DNA from: JAPOKJ01 sp031421635
Lineage (GTDB): Bacteria; Pseudomonadota; Gammaproteobacteria; Burkholderiales; Burkholderiaceae_E
Reading direction: 5' to 3'
NCBI GenBank assembly: GCA_031421635.1
Contig: JANOPA010000103.1
Coordinates: 33,488 to 97,487 of the forward strand
Length of the DNA stretch: 64,000 nucleotides
Position numbers and translations under genes: made by a program. The notes beneath the pieces were generated by a model. That model did no database searches. It was not told the origin of the DNA and saw nothing but the letters and a program-made list of their open reading frames with translations. This document shows positions 43,489 to 53,154 of this stretch, one piece after another (position 1 is the first letter of the stretch; every line of letters starts with the position of its first letter).

Positions 43489-44580
43489 TTACGAACGCTT
43501 CGCCAAAGGCAAATTGAGCAAAAGATTCTGAGGCTTCAAGCGTAGGCGTTTGTGCTCGTCCATCGCCATGGCCAAGTACACCGGATGACCGCGTAGCTCA
43601 GCCGACATATCATTTGGATTGTCAAAGCGCAGACTGAAGAGACAGAGCAAACGCGCAAGCCGCTCTTCCTCCACATCCTTTCCGGTATAAAGATCGTTCA
43701 GAATAGCCGAGGCCTGAGCATCTAGGCCCACATGCCAAAGCCATTGCGGGTCTTCAATTTTCTTCTCGACTTGGATCTTGACCTTCACTCCGAGAAAGTG
43801 CTCAATCCAGCGCTCCATAATCTGAGACAGTGCGCTTAAGCCCTCAGACCCATGATTGAGTTGCAGTACCCATTCATAGCGTTCATCGCCCGGCTCGTAA
43901 CGCTCAGCATTGTCTTTCTCGCGTTTCCAAAACTCCTCAGCATTGCCGGGGTTGAGCACGTCCAGATCAATGGTGCGCGTCGGCATGTCACCTTTTTTGA
44001 GCAGCTCTCCGAGACTTCCGAAACCCCCGGTGGTGGCATAGCGTTCGACAGTGCCTTCGTCGGCCACCATCACGGCCCCGTCCTCAGATACAGTGACTTT
44101 CTGAGTTCGGAACATCATCTCTGCGGCACGCACATGGACGGCCGTTGTCTCAAAACGGTTGGAACTTAAACTCAAGACGTGGCACAAAAGCACTTGTGTC
44201 AGTTGATGCACGAACTTGGGTGCCACATCCACCCCATGGCCCTCAAACAGAGCAAGGTAGGCACCCTCCAAGGTGGGCCGAGCGGTGAGTCGCTTGCGAA
44301 AACGCAGCCACACCCCGTAGTTGTCAGCGGCATCCGGATCGCGCATCGCCATTAACTCTTGATCTGCAACGTCCCTCATTGGATCGGCCAGCAAAGCGGC
44401 ATGCAAAGCCAGTTCGGACGCGCAGGATTCAGGGATCGGCGCTAGTTCCGGGGCGCGCAGTAACAATCTTAAAAAGTCGTCGCTCAATAGTAATGCGGGG
44501 CCAAGAGCCGCCGACGCGTCGCCTTCGTCTCTCTGCGCCAGCAAATCATAGCCGCAGTGCGGCCAAAAATAAGGTTTCAA
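43489..44580 (-). CDS. DUF6352-like protein
   Basis: The 363-residue soluble protein starts MKPYFWPHCGYDLLA and has an Asp-rich PGNAEEFWKREKDNAERYEPGDERYEW segment. No catalytic motif is recognised. It matches DUF6352 from memory. It lies two bases downstream of fadD and is probably co-transcribed. Confidence 0.7.
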   Translation of the reverse strand: MKPYFWPHCGYDLLAQRDEGDASAALGPALLLSDDFLRLLLRAPELAPIPESCASELALHAALLADPMRDVADQELMAMRDPDAADNYGVWLRFRKRLTARPTLEGAYLALFEGHGVDVAPKFVHQLTQVLLCHVLSLSSNRFETTAVHVRAAEMMFRTQKVTVSEDGAVMVADEGTVERYATTGGFGSLGELLKKGDMPTRTIDLDVLNPGNAEEFWKREKDNAERYEPGDERYEWVLQLNHGSEGLSALSQIMERWIEHFLGVKVKIQVEKKIEDPQWLWHVGLDAQASAILNDLYTGKDVEEERLARLLCLFSLRFDNPNDMSAELRGHPVYLAMAMDEHKRLRLKPQNLLLNLPLAKRS

Positions 44581-44582
44581 AC

Positions 44583-46292
44583 TCAGGCTGCTTTCTTGGT
44601 TTCTTGGTCACGTAGTTCACGTCGTAAGATCTTGCCTACATTCGTCTTCGGTAGCTCCGAACGGAACTCTATATATTTTGGCTTCTTGTAGCCGGTGAGA
44701 TTCTGAGTACAGTACTCATTAAGGGTCTTGTCAGTGAGGCGCTCGTTTTTCTTAACGACAAAGGCCTTCACTGCTTCACCTGAGTTTTTGTCCGGCACTC
44801 CGATCACTGCGCACTCGAGCACATCAGGGTGGCTCGCGAGCACGCCTTCAATTTCGTTTGGATATACGTTAAAACCAGAGACCAAGATCATGTCCTTCTT
44901 ACGATCCACGATCTTGGTAAAGCCGCGCTCATCCATGATACCGACATCGCCACTTTTGAAATAACCATCGGCGGTCATCACGTTGGCGGTCTCCTCCGGG
45001 CGCTGCCAATAGCCCGCCATGACCTGCGGGCCGCGGATCGCAATTTCCCCGGCCGTACCAAGCGGAACAGGCCGACCATCATCATCCAGAATCACAATAT
45101 CGGTCGAGGGCATGGGCAAACCAATTGAGCCACTATAGGCATCCGTATCGGTAGGATTACAAGTGGCCGAGGGCGACGTTTCGGACAAACCATACCCTTC
45201 GCAGATCGGGCAGTGGGTAAGATCTAACCACTGCTTGGCCACGGCTTCTTGCACGGCCATGCCGCCGCCATTGCTCACCATTAAACCGCTGAAGTCGAGC
45301 TTACGAAATTCCGGGTGATTGGCCAAACCGTTGTAGAGCGTATTGACGGCCGGAAAGGTGTTGATTTTATAAGGCAAGATTTCTTTAATCAGTGCGGAAA
45401 TATCGCGCGGGTTAGGGATCAAAATCGCCAAGCCACCCGTGCGCATTCCCAGGAAGCAACACACCGTCAGCGCAAAAATATGGTACAGAGGCAAAGCGCA
45501 TACACCGACCAATTGCTCAGGCACCCCACCCGCTCGAGGTTTGTTCAAAGCGGGTTGCATCCAGGCTTCCGACTGCAACACATTTGCGATAATGTTTTTA
45601 TGGGTGAGAGTCGCGCCTTTGGACAAGCCTGTAGTGCCACCGGTGTACTGAAGGAAAGCAACATCGTCGCGACTGATGTTCGGTGCTTTGAAGGGTAGCT
45701 TTACACCTTCTGAAAGGAGTGCATTAAAGCGCGAGGCGTTCGGCAAGGTGAACTCGGGCACCATCTTCTTCACGTGACGCACCGCAAAATTAATAAGCGC
45801 ACCCTTGGCAAAGCCAAGCATATCGCCCAGGGCGCAGACCACGGTATGCTCAATTTGCGTATTGCGCACAACCTGCTGCAAGGTCACCGCAAAATTCTCA
45901 AGAATAAAGATGGCCTTGGCGCCTGAGTCTTTAAGCTGGTGCTCGAGCTCACGCGGCGTGTAGAGCGGATTGACATTCACAACGACCATGCCCGCCCGCA
46001 AAATGCCCGCGAGTACGATCGGGTATTGCAGCACATTGGGCATCATGATCGCCACACGATCACCTTTTTGCAGGCCCTTCGCTTGTAGCCAGCCTGCTAC
46101 GCCCTTGGACTCGGCATCAACCTGAGCATAGGTCAGGCTCTGCCCCAATCCGACATAGGCTTTGCGGCTACTATATTTTTTGAACGCCTCCTCTAGGAGC
46201 TCGGCGAGTGAGCTGTACTGGGTGTAGTCTATATCGGCAGGTACCCCCTGAGGATAGGATTTAAGCCAGAAACGATCAGTCTTCGCACTCAC
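44583..46292 (-). CDS. fadD: Long-chain fatty acid-CoA ligase
   Basis: The 569-residue ANL-superfamily enzyme has the AMP-binding P-loop YTGGTTGLSKGATLTHKN, ICEGYGLSETSPSATCN, YFKSGDVGIMDERGF and the catalytic lysine region LPKTNVGKILRRELRD. It activates fatty acids for beta-oxidation or lipid synthesis. Confidence 0.93.
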   Translation of the reverse strand: MSAKTDRFWLKSYPQGVPADIDYTQYSSLAELLEEAFKKYSSRKAYVGLGQSLTYAQVDAESKGVAGWLQAKGLQKGDRVAIMMPNVLQYPIVLAGILRAGMVVVNVNPLYTPRELEHQLKDSGAKAIFILENFAVTLQQVVRNTQIEHTVVCALGDMLGFAKGALINFAVRHVKKMVPEFTLPNASRFNALLSEGVKLPFKAPNISRDDVAFLQYTGGTTGLSKGATLTHKNIIANVLQSEAWMQPALNKPRAGGVPEQLVGVCALPLYHIFALTVCCFLGMRTGGLAILIPNPRDISALIKEILPYKINTFPAVNTLYNGLANHPEFRKLDFSGLMVSNGGGMAVQEAVAKQWLDLTHCPICEGYGLSETSPSATCNPTDTDAYSGSIGLPMPSTDIVILDDDGRPVPLGTAGEIAIRGPQVMAGYWQRPEETANVMTADGYFKSGDVGIMDERGFTKIVDRKKDMILVSGFNVYPNEIEGVLASHPDVLECAVIGVPDKNSGEAVKAFVVKKNERLTDKTLNEYCTQNLTGYKKPKYIEFRSELPKTNVGKILRRELRDQETKKAA

Positions 46293-46325
46293 TCGAGATC
46301 TCCAATAGAATTTTCAACGATGTTA

Positions 46326-47534
46326 TCACTTGCTCAACCCGGTTCGCGCGGCCCCAGTAGAAGTGCCGGACGAAGTCCCGGACGCATTTTCAGACGCTAG
46401 GGCGGACGAAGACCCTGCACCACCGAGTATGGGAGCGCCCAGGAGAAAATCGCGCTCAGCTTTGGGCCTTTTTGACAAGACACGTACCGCCTCAAAGAAG
46501 GGCTGAAGCGGCAAAGGCTGTCCCATTTTTTGATGGAGAGCGACAAATCCAGGCACGAGTTCCGAATAGGTGGCGACAGTTGCGAGGTGAGCATTGCTCA
46601 GCTTTTGGGAGAACCAACCGTCATAGCCTTTGAATCCGCCCCAACTCTCTTTGAGCGAGACATAATCGCGTTGCAAACTGGCGAAAACCTCCGCCTTGCC
46701 ACGACGTTTTTCGTCGTCAGACTGAACTTCGTTATATACCCTCTCTAGGGCCAATCGATGCTTTTTGAGCAAGGCGATAAAGTCCTTCTTCCTCATCGCG
46801 AAGTCCGCATAGCTCTTGGTGAGTAAATCGCGCTCGGGCTGCAACCGCAACCACTTTGCTAAGCCGATTTCTTCAATCGCACTGGCGAAGCTTTCGTTAA
46901 ACGTCGTATCGCCCTGAATGTAGAGCACCTGGTGACCCAGTTCATGAAAAATCGTACGCGCGACCTCCGCATCGGGATAACGAATAAAGCTGGACAACAG
47001 GGGGTCCTCAAACCAACCGAGCGTGGAGTACGCTGGAATGCCCGAAACAAAGGCCTCTAATCCCTGATTGCGCAGGTATTCGGCATAACGCTCGGCATCT
47101 TCCTTGGCATAAAAGCCGCGATATGTGGCACAGCCCACGACCGGGTAGCACCACTGCTTGAGTTGTATCGAAAGCTCTGGCGTAGCGAAGACATTCCAGA
47201 CCACGGAGGGTCGCTTCAGGTCGACGTACTTGGTATAACTACCGTTATCTGGAAGGCCCAAATCCGCGCTCGCAAATCGCCGGGCTTGCTTGGCTAACTC
47301 TAATTTCTTGCGCAGCCAAGGTTCGGTGTTGGTGTCGGCGAGCCAGTCGTCAATCGGTCGGGCTGACTGCAAAACCGCCAATTGTCCACGCACGCTTTGC
47401 CAGTAATAGCCCAGGCCCTCTCCCGGGGCGGCGCAAGCGGACAGCCCACTCAAAAGCAAACCTAAAGCCAGTAAGTAAGCAGCAAAAGCGATAGGTCGGC
47501 GCACGGGTTTCCTCGGTAACGAATAGAAGCTCAC
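46326..47534 (-). CDS. Putative aminopeptidase (PF10023-like), lipoprotein
   Basis: The 402-residue protein has a lipobox signal (LLLSGLSAC), then GYYWQSVRGQLAVL, a zinc motif TIFHELGHQVLY and a downstream NESFASAIEE Glu, as in the predicted aminopeptidase family. It is probably lipid-anchored on the periplasmic side. The C-terminal ~25 residues are Ser/Thr/Gly/Ala low-complexity. Confidence 0.85.
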   Translation of the reverse strand: MSFYSLPRKPVRRPIAFAAYLLALGLLLSGLSACAAPGEGLGYYWQSVRGQLAVLQSARPIDDWLADTNTEPWLRKKLELAKQARRFASADLGLPDNGSYTKYVDLKRPSVVWNVFATPELSIQLKQWCYPVVGCATYRGFYAKEDAERYAEYLRNQGLEAFVSGIPAYSTLGWFEDPLLSSFIRYPDAEVARTIFHELGHQVLYIQGDTTFNESFASAIEEIGLAKWLRLQPERDLLTKSYADFAMRKKDFIALLKKHRLALERVYNEVQSDDEKRRGKAEVFASLQRDYVSLKESWGGFKGYDGWFSQKLSNAHLATVATYSELVPGFVALHQKMGQPLPLQPFFEAVRVLSKRPKAERDFLLGAPILGGAGSSSALASENASGTSSGTSTGAARTGLSK

Positions 47535-47622
47535 GTTCGACGCTCAAATGCGAGTTTGGCAACACGAACTGCCACGACAAATAGGGTCCAGGACACTTCA
47601 AACATTATTTCCTCTGTACATT

Positions 47623-48540
47623 TTAGGCGGGTGCCCGCAAAAAATCTGGATTCACGACAGTACTGGGAAGGCCCAATTGCACCAGGAACTGCAACACTTC
47701 CGGCTCCCAGATCGATGGGCCTTGCTCATGACCAAACATCCTATGTGCATCGGTCACGAACGTGCCAAATGCCACCATCCGCGCTGCACTGCCATGGGCG
47801 ACAAGGCCTTCAGAATACTTTGCGTACATGGCTTGCCAGATATCTTTTTTCCAATAGCTATCGTTATCGCCATAAAACCAAAGCGAAGGAATTTTCGTGT
47901 GCCTGCCATAGCTGCCAAAAGCACGGATTAAGGTGCCCTCCCAGCCCGGACAGGCCTCTTGCCTTAGTCCACCGGCAAAATTCACGAGCCCCTTTACACC
48001 GGGGTAGTCGGAGGCCCCAAAAGCCATTGTCGTCAGGCCGCCATGCGACTGCCCCATCACCAGAATTTTTGCGGGATCAATCGCGGCTTGAGTCAGTAAA
48101 TAATCAATGGTTACTTTGACGTCTTCGGCCTGAACAACGCCGTTACTTTCAACATTGCAGCCCCCACCTATATAACTACCCGTGGACTTTGAGAATCCCT
48201 GCCTCATCGGTAAAGCCACCACATATCCTCGAGCGAGGAAGTATCGCGTAGCCATAGGATAGGTAGCCCTCGGCTGGAAACGGGGGTCGCCCACGGCCTT
48301 GCCATGATTAATCACGACCAGAGGAAATGGCCCAACACCCGGGGGCTTGAACAAAGTGACCTCAAGCTCGAGCGTGAAAATGCCCGGCTTCTCGATCATG
48401 ATGACTTCTTCCAATAGGGGCGTTTGTGCCCAGAGAAAACTTTGATGCAGCATGCCAAGAAACAACATCAGCCCAATCGCTCGATGATTCCGCAATCGCG
48501 AAACCGTGCTCTTAAAGCCTCCTGTCAGAGAGAGTGCCAC
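47623..48540 (-). CDS. Exported alpha/beta hydrolase, paralogue of 8547-9545
   Basis: The 305-residue protein has an N-terminal hydrophobic signal (GLMLFLGMLHQSFLWA). It shares VVINHGKAVG, RATYPM, VVALPMRQGFSKS, GGGCNVESNGVVQAEDV, the elbow MGQSHGG and a C-terminal DAHRMFGHEQG with the paralogue. The start overlaps the molybdopterin enzyme stop, so they are coupled. The substrate is unknown. Confidence 0.8.
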   Translation of the reverse strand: MALSLTGGFKSTVSRLRNHRAIGLMLFLGMLHQSFLWAQTPLLEEVIMIEKPGIFTLELEVTLFKPPGVGPFPLVVINHGKAVGDPRFQPRATYPMATRYFLARGYVVALPMRQGFSKSTGSYIGGGCNVESNGVVQAEDVKVTIDYLLTQAAIDPAKILVMGQSHGGLTTMAFGASDYPGVKGLVNFAGGLRQEACPGWEGTLIRAFGSYGRHTKIPSLWFYGDNDSYWKKDIWQAMYAKYSEGLVAHGSAARMVAFGTFVTDAHRMFGHEQGPSIWEPEVLQFLVQLGLPSTVVNPDFLRAPA

Positions 48541-50684
48541 TACCCGACTCTTTCTACTTCAACGCGACAATCGTAGAAGGTTGGCCCACGACCGAGATCG
48601 GTCAGGCCTTGCCCAGTCACGGCATTGACGTTGCGCCCACCCGTGGCAAGCTTATGCCACCACACGCCCCATGCGGCCACAAGTCCCGGCCGGGTTCGGT
48701 CGGACACATCCGCACGCGCTTCAAAGGCACCACGATCATTGAAGACACGCACTTTTGCACCATTTTCAATACCGCGAATCTGCGCATCCTGGGGATGAAT
48801 CAAGCACTCCTGCTCAGGATCTCGGTCACGCAAACTGTCGACATTGACAAAGGTCGAGTTCATAAAGTTTCGCGCAGGCGGCGATATGCATCCAAGGGGA
48901 AACTGCTCGTTGGGAGCCTCATAGGGTGGTAAATAATTGGGCAAAGGATCCATACCCATCGCTACAAGACGCTCAGAATAAAATTCACAGCGCCCCGAGG
49001 GCGTTGGAAACCCACCTTCTGCGTAAGGTGCATCCTTCAGCTTAAGCCGAGTCCAACCGGCTTGGCGAATGGAAGCAAGACTATCGCCCGCCAGTTTGGC
49101 GCTACTCCAGTCGAGTGCATCTTGCGCCACTTCTTGGTCAGTGGCTTGGAGCGCGGCATCCACCAAACCCATGGCCTTCGCTAACAAGCGGAATACTTCG
49201 CTATTGGGTTTGGCCTGACCCAACGGTGCAATCGCTGCTTCATTGGATAGCACATACCAATGTCCATAGGTCTTATGTAGATCAAAGTGCTCGAGCTGAG
49301 TCGTCGCGGGCAGCAAAATGTCGGCATAGTCGGCAGTGTCGGTTTGAAAATGCTCCAGCACCACCGTGAATAAGTCCTCGCGTGCAAAGCCCTGAATCAC
49401 TTTCTCCGAATCTGGCGCAACTGCCACCGGGTTACTGTTGTAGACCACCATTGCTTCAATCGAGCGATCTTGCGTTAGCGCATCACCAATGGTCGACATG
49501 TTGACGGTTCGAGGCAGCTTCGGCCAAGTCGGCATAAAATCGGGGCGAGTGAGTTGAGGGTTCTCGGGCGCCATGTGACTGGCCGACAGCAATAGGCCAC
49601 CGGAAGGATGCTTCCACGCGCCTACAAGTGCAGGCAAGCAAGCCACCGCGCGCACGGCATTGGCACCGCCACGCGTGCGTTGCATGCCATAGTTCAGACG
49701 AATCGCGGCGGGTTGCGCGCGGCCGTATTCGAGTGCTAAATCAACAATCACCTGCGCCTCAATGCCACAAATTTCCGCAGCGCGGTGTGGCGGATATTCG
49801 GCGGCTCGCAGCTTCAGGGCTTCAAAGCCTAGCGTGTAGTTCGCGACATAGTCAAGGTCGATCAAATCATTTTCGATCAAAACATGGGCCATCGCCAGGG
49901 CCAAGGCCGCATCACTACCCGGCTTGATCGCGATATGTTGGTGGCATTTTGCAGCAGTATCAGTTTTAAGCGGATCGATGGCAATCAGGCGAGCGCCGGC
50001 CCGCTTAGCTTGCTGGGCAAAGGTCCAAAAATGCAGATTGGAGGTAATCGAGTTCGAGCCCCAGATTAGGATGAGCTTCGAGTCGGCATAGCGCTCGACG
50101 TCCATGCCCACCTTGCCACCCACGGTATAGGTTAAACCTGCGCTGCCTGCACTTGAGCAAATCGTGCGGTCCAAAAGAGAGGCGCCTAGTTTGTGAAAGA
50201 ACCTCGAAGCCATTCCTTCCGACTGAACAAAGCCCATCGTACCGGCGTAGCTATAGGGCAAAATCCCCTCGGGATTACGCGCGGCGATGGGTGTCAACTT
50301 GGCTGCAATAGTACTTATGGCCTCGTCCCAAGAAATCGCCTCGAAGCGACCCTGTCCTTTTTGGCCCACCCGGCGCATCGGCTGCAGGAGACGGTCCTTA
50401 TGATACGTGCGCTCGGTGTAGCGCGACACTTTGGTGCACAACGAACCGTGGGTGGGTGGGTGATCGGGGTCACCCGCCACCTTCACCGCCACGCCGTTTT
50501 CAACGGTAATGTGCAGCGCACAAGTATCTGGGCAGTCATGCGGGCAGGCACCGCGCACAACACCGTTCAGTGGCAGAGTACCGGGCGATGCGAATTCGAT
50601 TTTTGCAGAAGGCGTTTTGACAGAGTTCACAGTGTGATGGTCCAAAGTGCCTGGAATCACGATTCCAAGCCAAAAAGATGGCAA
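48540..50684 (-). CDS. Molybdopterin-dependent oxidoreductase
   Basis: The 714-residue DMSO-reductase-superfamily enzyme has an N-terminal [4Fe-4S] motif CPHDCPDTC followed by a Cys in GSLCTKVSRY. Further blocks are RRVGQKGQGRFEAISWDEA, GSNSITSNLHFW and a C-terminal MopB domain (DLGRGPTFYDCRVEV). It has no signal peptide or electron-transfer partner nearby. About 20-25 residues precede the usual start, and a GTG at 50630 is an alternative. Confidence 0.87.
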   Translation of the reverse strand: MPSFWLGIVIPGTLDHHTVNSVKTPSAKIEFASPGTLPLNGVVRGACPHDCPDTCALHITVENGVAVKVAGDPDHPPTHGSLCTKVSRYTERTYHKDRLLQPMRRVGQKGQGRFEAISWDEAISTIAAKLTPIAARNPEGILPYSYAGTMGFVQSEGMASRFFHKLGASLLDRTICSSAGSAGLTYTVGGKVGMDVERYADSKLILIWGSNSITSNLHFWTFAQQAKRAGARLIAIDPLKTDTAAKCHQHIAIKPGSDAALALAMAHVLIENDLIDLDYVANYTLGFEALKLRAAEYPPHRAAEICGIEAQVIVDLALEYGRAQPAAIRLNYGMQRTRGGANAVRAVACLPALVGAWKHPSGGLLLSASHMAPENPQLTRPDFMPTWPKLPRTVNMSTIGDALTQDRSIEAMVVYNSNPVAVAPDSEKVIQGFAREDLFTVVLEHFQTDTADYADILLPATTQLEHFDLHKTYGHWYVLSNEAAIAPLGQAKPNSEVFRLLAKAMGLVDAALQATDQEVAQDALDWSSAKLAGDSLASIRQAGWTRLKLKDAPYAEGGFPTPSGRCEFYSERLVAMGMDPLPNYLPPYEAPNEQFPLGCISPPARNFMNSTFVNVDSLRDRDPEQECLIHPQDAQIRGIENGAKVRVFNDRGAFEARADVSDRTRPGLVAAWGVWWHKLATGGRNVNAVTGQGLTDLGRGPTFYDCRVEVERVG

Positions 50685-50830
50685 AATAGAAACTAAGTGA
50701 TCTGGCCTGCTGATGCAATGAGCGTCTGGCGCTAGTCACCTTGGGAAGGCCAGGAGCCAGTTTAAAGTCAAGGTCCAAAGTAAGACCAGACCTGTCACTT
50801 GAACATCCCTTTTAGCAGAGTATCAGAACC

Positions 50831-52021
50831 ATGAGATTGGTCGAAGAAATCCTGGCATCGCAAGCCGAAATTGCGCAAGTCCGTCGCGACATCCACGCCC
50901 ACCCCGAACTTCGCTACGAGGAGCATCGTACGTCCGATATTGTCGCGGCCAAATTAACTGAATGGGGCATTCCCGTCATTCGCGGCATGGGGGGAACCGG
51001 CGTGGTCGGCACCATCAAGAATGGCACCAGCACAAAGGCGATTGGACTACGTGCCGATATGGATGCCCTCCCAATTCAAGAAGCCAACACCTTTGAGCAT
51101 GCCTCCAAGAACGCCGGGAAAATGCATGCCTGTGGCCATGACGGTCATACTGCGATGCTCTTGGCGGCCGCCAAGCACATGTCCAAGCATCGTAATTTCG
51201 ATGGTACTGTTCACCTAATTTTCCAGCCTGCGGAAGAAGGTGGCGCCGGCGCAAAAAAAATGATGGAGGACGGCCTCTTCGAAAAATGCCCTGTTGATGC
51301 CGTCTTTGGAATGCATAATTTCCCGGGCATTCCAGCAGGCAGCTTCGCCGTCTGCGATGGTCCGATCATGGCCTCCAGTAGTGAATTCGACATTGTGATC
51401 AACGGAGTGGGCTCCCATGCTGCACTGCCGCATGAAAGTGTCGATCCAGTGATGATCGCCTGCAGCGTCGCTCAGGCCTTGCAAACCATCATTACCCGGA
51501 ATAAAAAGCCGGTCGATACCGCCGTGATCTCCATCACCCAAATTCATGCTGGTGAAGCCTATAACGTGGTGCCTAATCAGGCAGTGTTGCGGGGTACTGT
51601 GCGTACTTTCACTGTCGCGGTGCTCGATCTCATAGAGAAGCGGTTCCGTGAAATTGTTGAGCAACTTCCCAAAGCCTTTGGAGCCACGGCCACCTTGCGC
51701 TTTTTTCGGAACTATCCCCCGACTGTGAATCACACCAAGGAAACCGAGTTTGCCCGTAGCGTCATGCGTGACATCGTGGGCGAGGCGCAAACTTTAGAGT
51801 TTGAACCGACTATGGGCGGGGAAGATTTTGCGTTCATGCTATTGGCCAAGCCTGGCTGTTATAGCATTATTGGCAATGGCGGCGGAGAGCATCGTCATCA
51901 CGGCCATGGCCTGGGGCCGTGTTCCTTGCACAACCCCAGTTACGACTTCAACGATGAGGTGATACCGCTTGGCGCAACTTATTGGATACGTCTGGCAGAA
52001 AAATTTTTAGCTCGCGCTTGA
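50831..52021 (+). CDS. M20-family amidohydrolase, hippuricase-like
   Basis: The 396-residue metallo-amidohydrolase has RRDIHAHPELRYEEHRT, RADMDALPIQE, the metal motif GKMHACGHDGHTAML, FQPAEEGGAGAKKM and GGEDFAFMLL. It cleaves N-acyl amino acids. It is the first gene of a plus-strand peptide-uptake group. Confidence 0.9.
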   Translation: MRLVEEILASQAEIAQVRRDIHAHPELRYEEHRTSDIVAAKLTEWGIPVIRGMGGTGVVGTIKNGTSTKAIGLRADMDALPIQEANTFEHASKNAGKMHACGHDGHTAMLLAAAKHMSKHRNFDGTVHLIFQPAEEGGAGAKKMMEDGLFEKCPVDAVFGMHNFPGIPAGSFAVCDGPIMASSSEFDIVINGVGSHAALPHESVDPVMIACSVAQALQTIITRNKKPVDTAVISITQIHAGEAYNVVPNQAVLRGTVRTFTVAVLDLIEKRFREIVEQLPKAFGATATLRFFRNYPPTVNHTKETEFARSVMRDIVGEAQTLEFEPTMGGEDFAFMLLAKPGCYSIIGNGGGEHRHHGHGLGPCSLHNPSYDFNDEVIPLGATYWIRLAEKFLARA

Positions 52022-52041
52022 CTTCGTTCTGAAACCGCTTG

Positions 52042-52061
52042 GCTACCCCTTTCAGGGTAGC
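52042..52061. repeat. Short hairpin between M20 and dppB-like genes
   Basis: GCTACCC (52042-52048) pairs with GGGTAGC (52055-52061) around a 6-base loop in the 81-base gap. There is no T-tract, so it may process or attenuate rather than terminate. Confidence 0.35.
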
Positions 52062-52102
52062 GACAAGATCGCTTAAATTTCCTTTTTTAGTTCGAAGTCC
52101 CC

Positions 52103-53071
52103 ATGTTCGCCTTTGTAGTTCAACGCGTATTTCAAGCTATCGTCGTGATGCTCGTGGTCGGCTTTATTGCCTTCTCTTTGTTCCAATACGTCGGCGACCC
52201 GGTCTTGGCCATGCTGGGTCAGGATGCGACCCCGGAGCAAAGAGACGAACTTCGAAAAGATCTTGGACTAGACGCACCTTTCTATGTTCAGTTTGGGCGT
52301 TTTGCCAAAAACGCCGCCCAAGGTGAATTCGGCATTTCGTATCGTCAAGGCCGTAAGGTCTCTACCCTCATGAAGGAGCGCTTTCCGGCCACCCTCGAAC
52401 TGGCGCTTACGGCCTCTTTGGTCGCCCTGCTGGTCGGCATTCCGGTGGGCGTCTATACCGCCTTACGTCGACGAGGGTTTTTATCGAATGCTTTTCTTGT
52501 AATTTCCCTGATCGGAGTGTCACTCCCCACCTTCCTAATCGGCATCTTGTTGATTCTCTTTTTCGCAGTTTTGTTGGGCTGGCTACCTTCTTTTGGGCGA
52601 GGCGAAACCGTCTCCCTTGGCGCCTGGACCTCTGGCTTTTTTACGGCCGATGGTCTGAAGCACTTGATACTTCCTTCGATCACTCTGAGTCTTTTTCAAC
52701 TCACCTTGATTTTGCGTCTTGTGCGCTCGGAAATGCTCGAAGTGCTGCGTACCGACTATATCAAGTTTGCCCGCGCACGCGGGTTAAGTAATCGGGCGGT
52801 TCACTTCGGTCATGCCTTGAAAAATACCTTGGTCCCGGTGATGACCATAACGGCACTGCAACTGGGCTCACTCATCGCCTTCGCCATCATTACCGAAACA
52901 GTATTTCAATGGCCAGGCACTGGCTTGTTGTTTATTCAGGCTGTGCAGTCCGCCGACATCCCCATCATGGCCGCCTACCTTTGCTTAATTGCACTGATTT
53001 TTGTGACGATTAATTTGATTGTTGACCTCCTCTATTTCGTGGTCGATCCGCGCCTACGCTCTTCACATTGA
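52103..53071 (+). CDS. Peptide ABC transporter permease, DppB-type
   Basis: The 322-residue permease has six membrane helices. The conserved FVVQRVFQAIVVMLVVGFIAF start and the EAA loop (MLEVLRTDYIKFARARGLSNR) are visible. It pairs with the DppC-like permease encoded 3 kb downstream after an M20 and a binding-protein gene. Confidence 0.9.
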   Translation: MFAFVVQRVFQAIVVMLVVGFIAFSLFQYVGDPVLAMLGQDATPEQRDELRKDLGLDAPFYVQFGRFAKNAAQGEFGISYRQGRKVSTLMKERFPATLELALTASLVALLVGIPVGVYTALRRRGFLSNAFLVISLIGVSLPTFLIGILLILFFAVLLGWLPSFGRGETVSLGAWTSGFFTADGLKHLILPSITLSLFQLTLILRLVRSEMLEVLRTDYIKFARARGLSNRAVHFGHALKNTLVPVMTITALQLGSLIAFAIITETVFQWPGTGLLFIQAVQSADIPIMAAYLCLIALIFVTINLIVDLLYFVVDPRLRSSH

Positions 53072-53154
53072 AGTTGGCACATAGATGTTGAGACTTTCAA
53101 TCTGCCGCCACGGTTTTTGACTCACTACATTCTACTCACTAAGGAAAGCGCGAC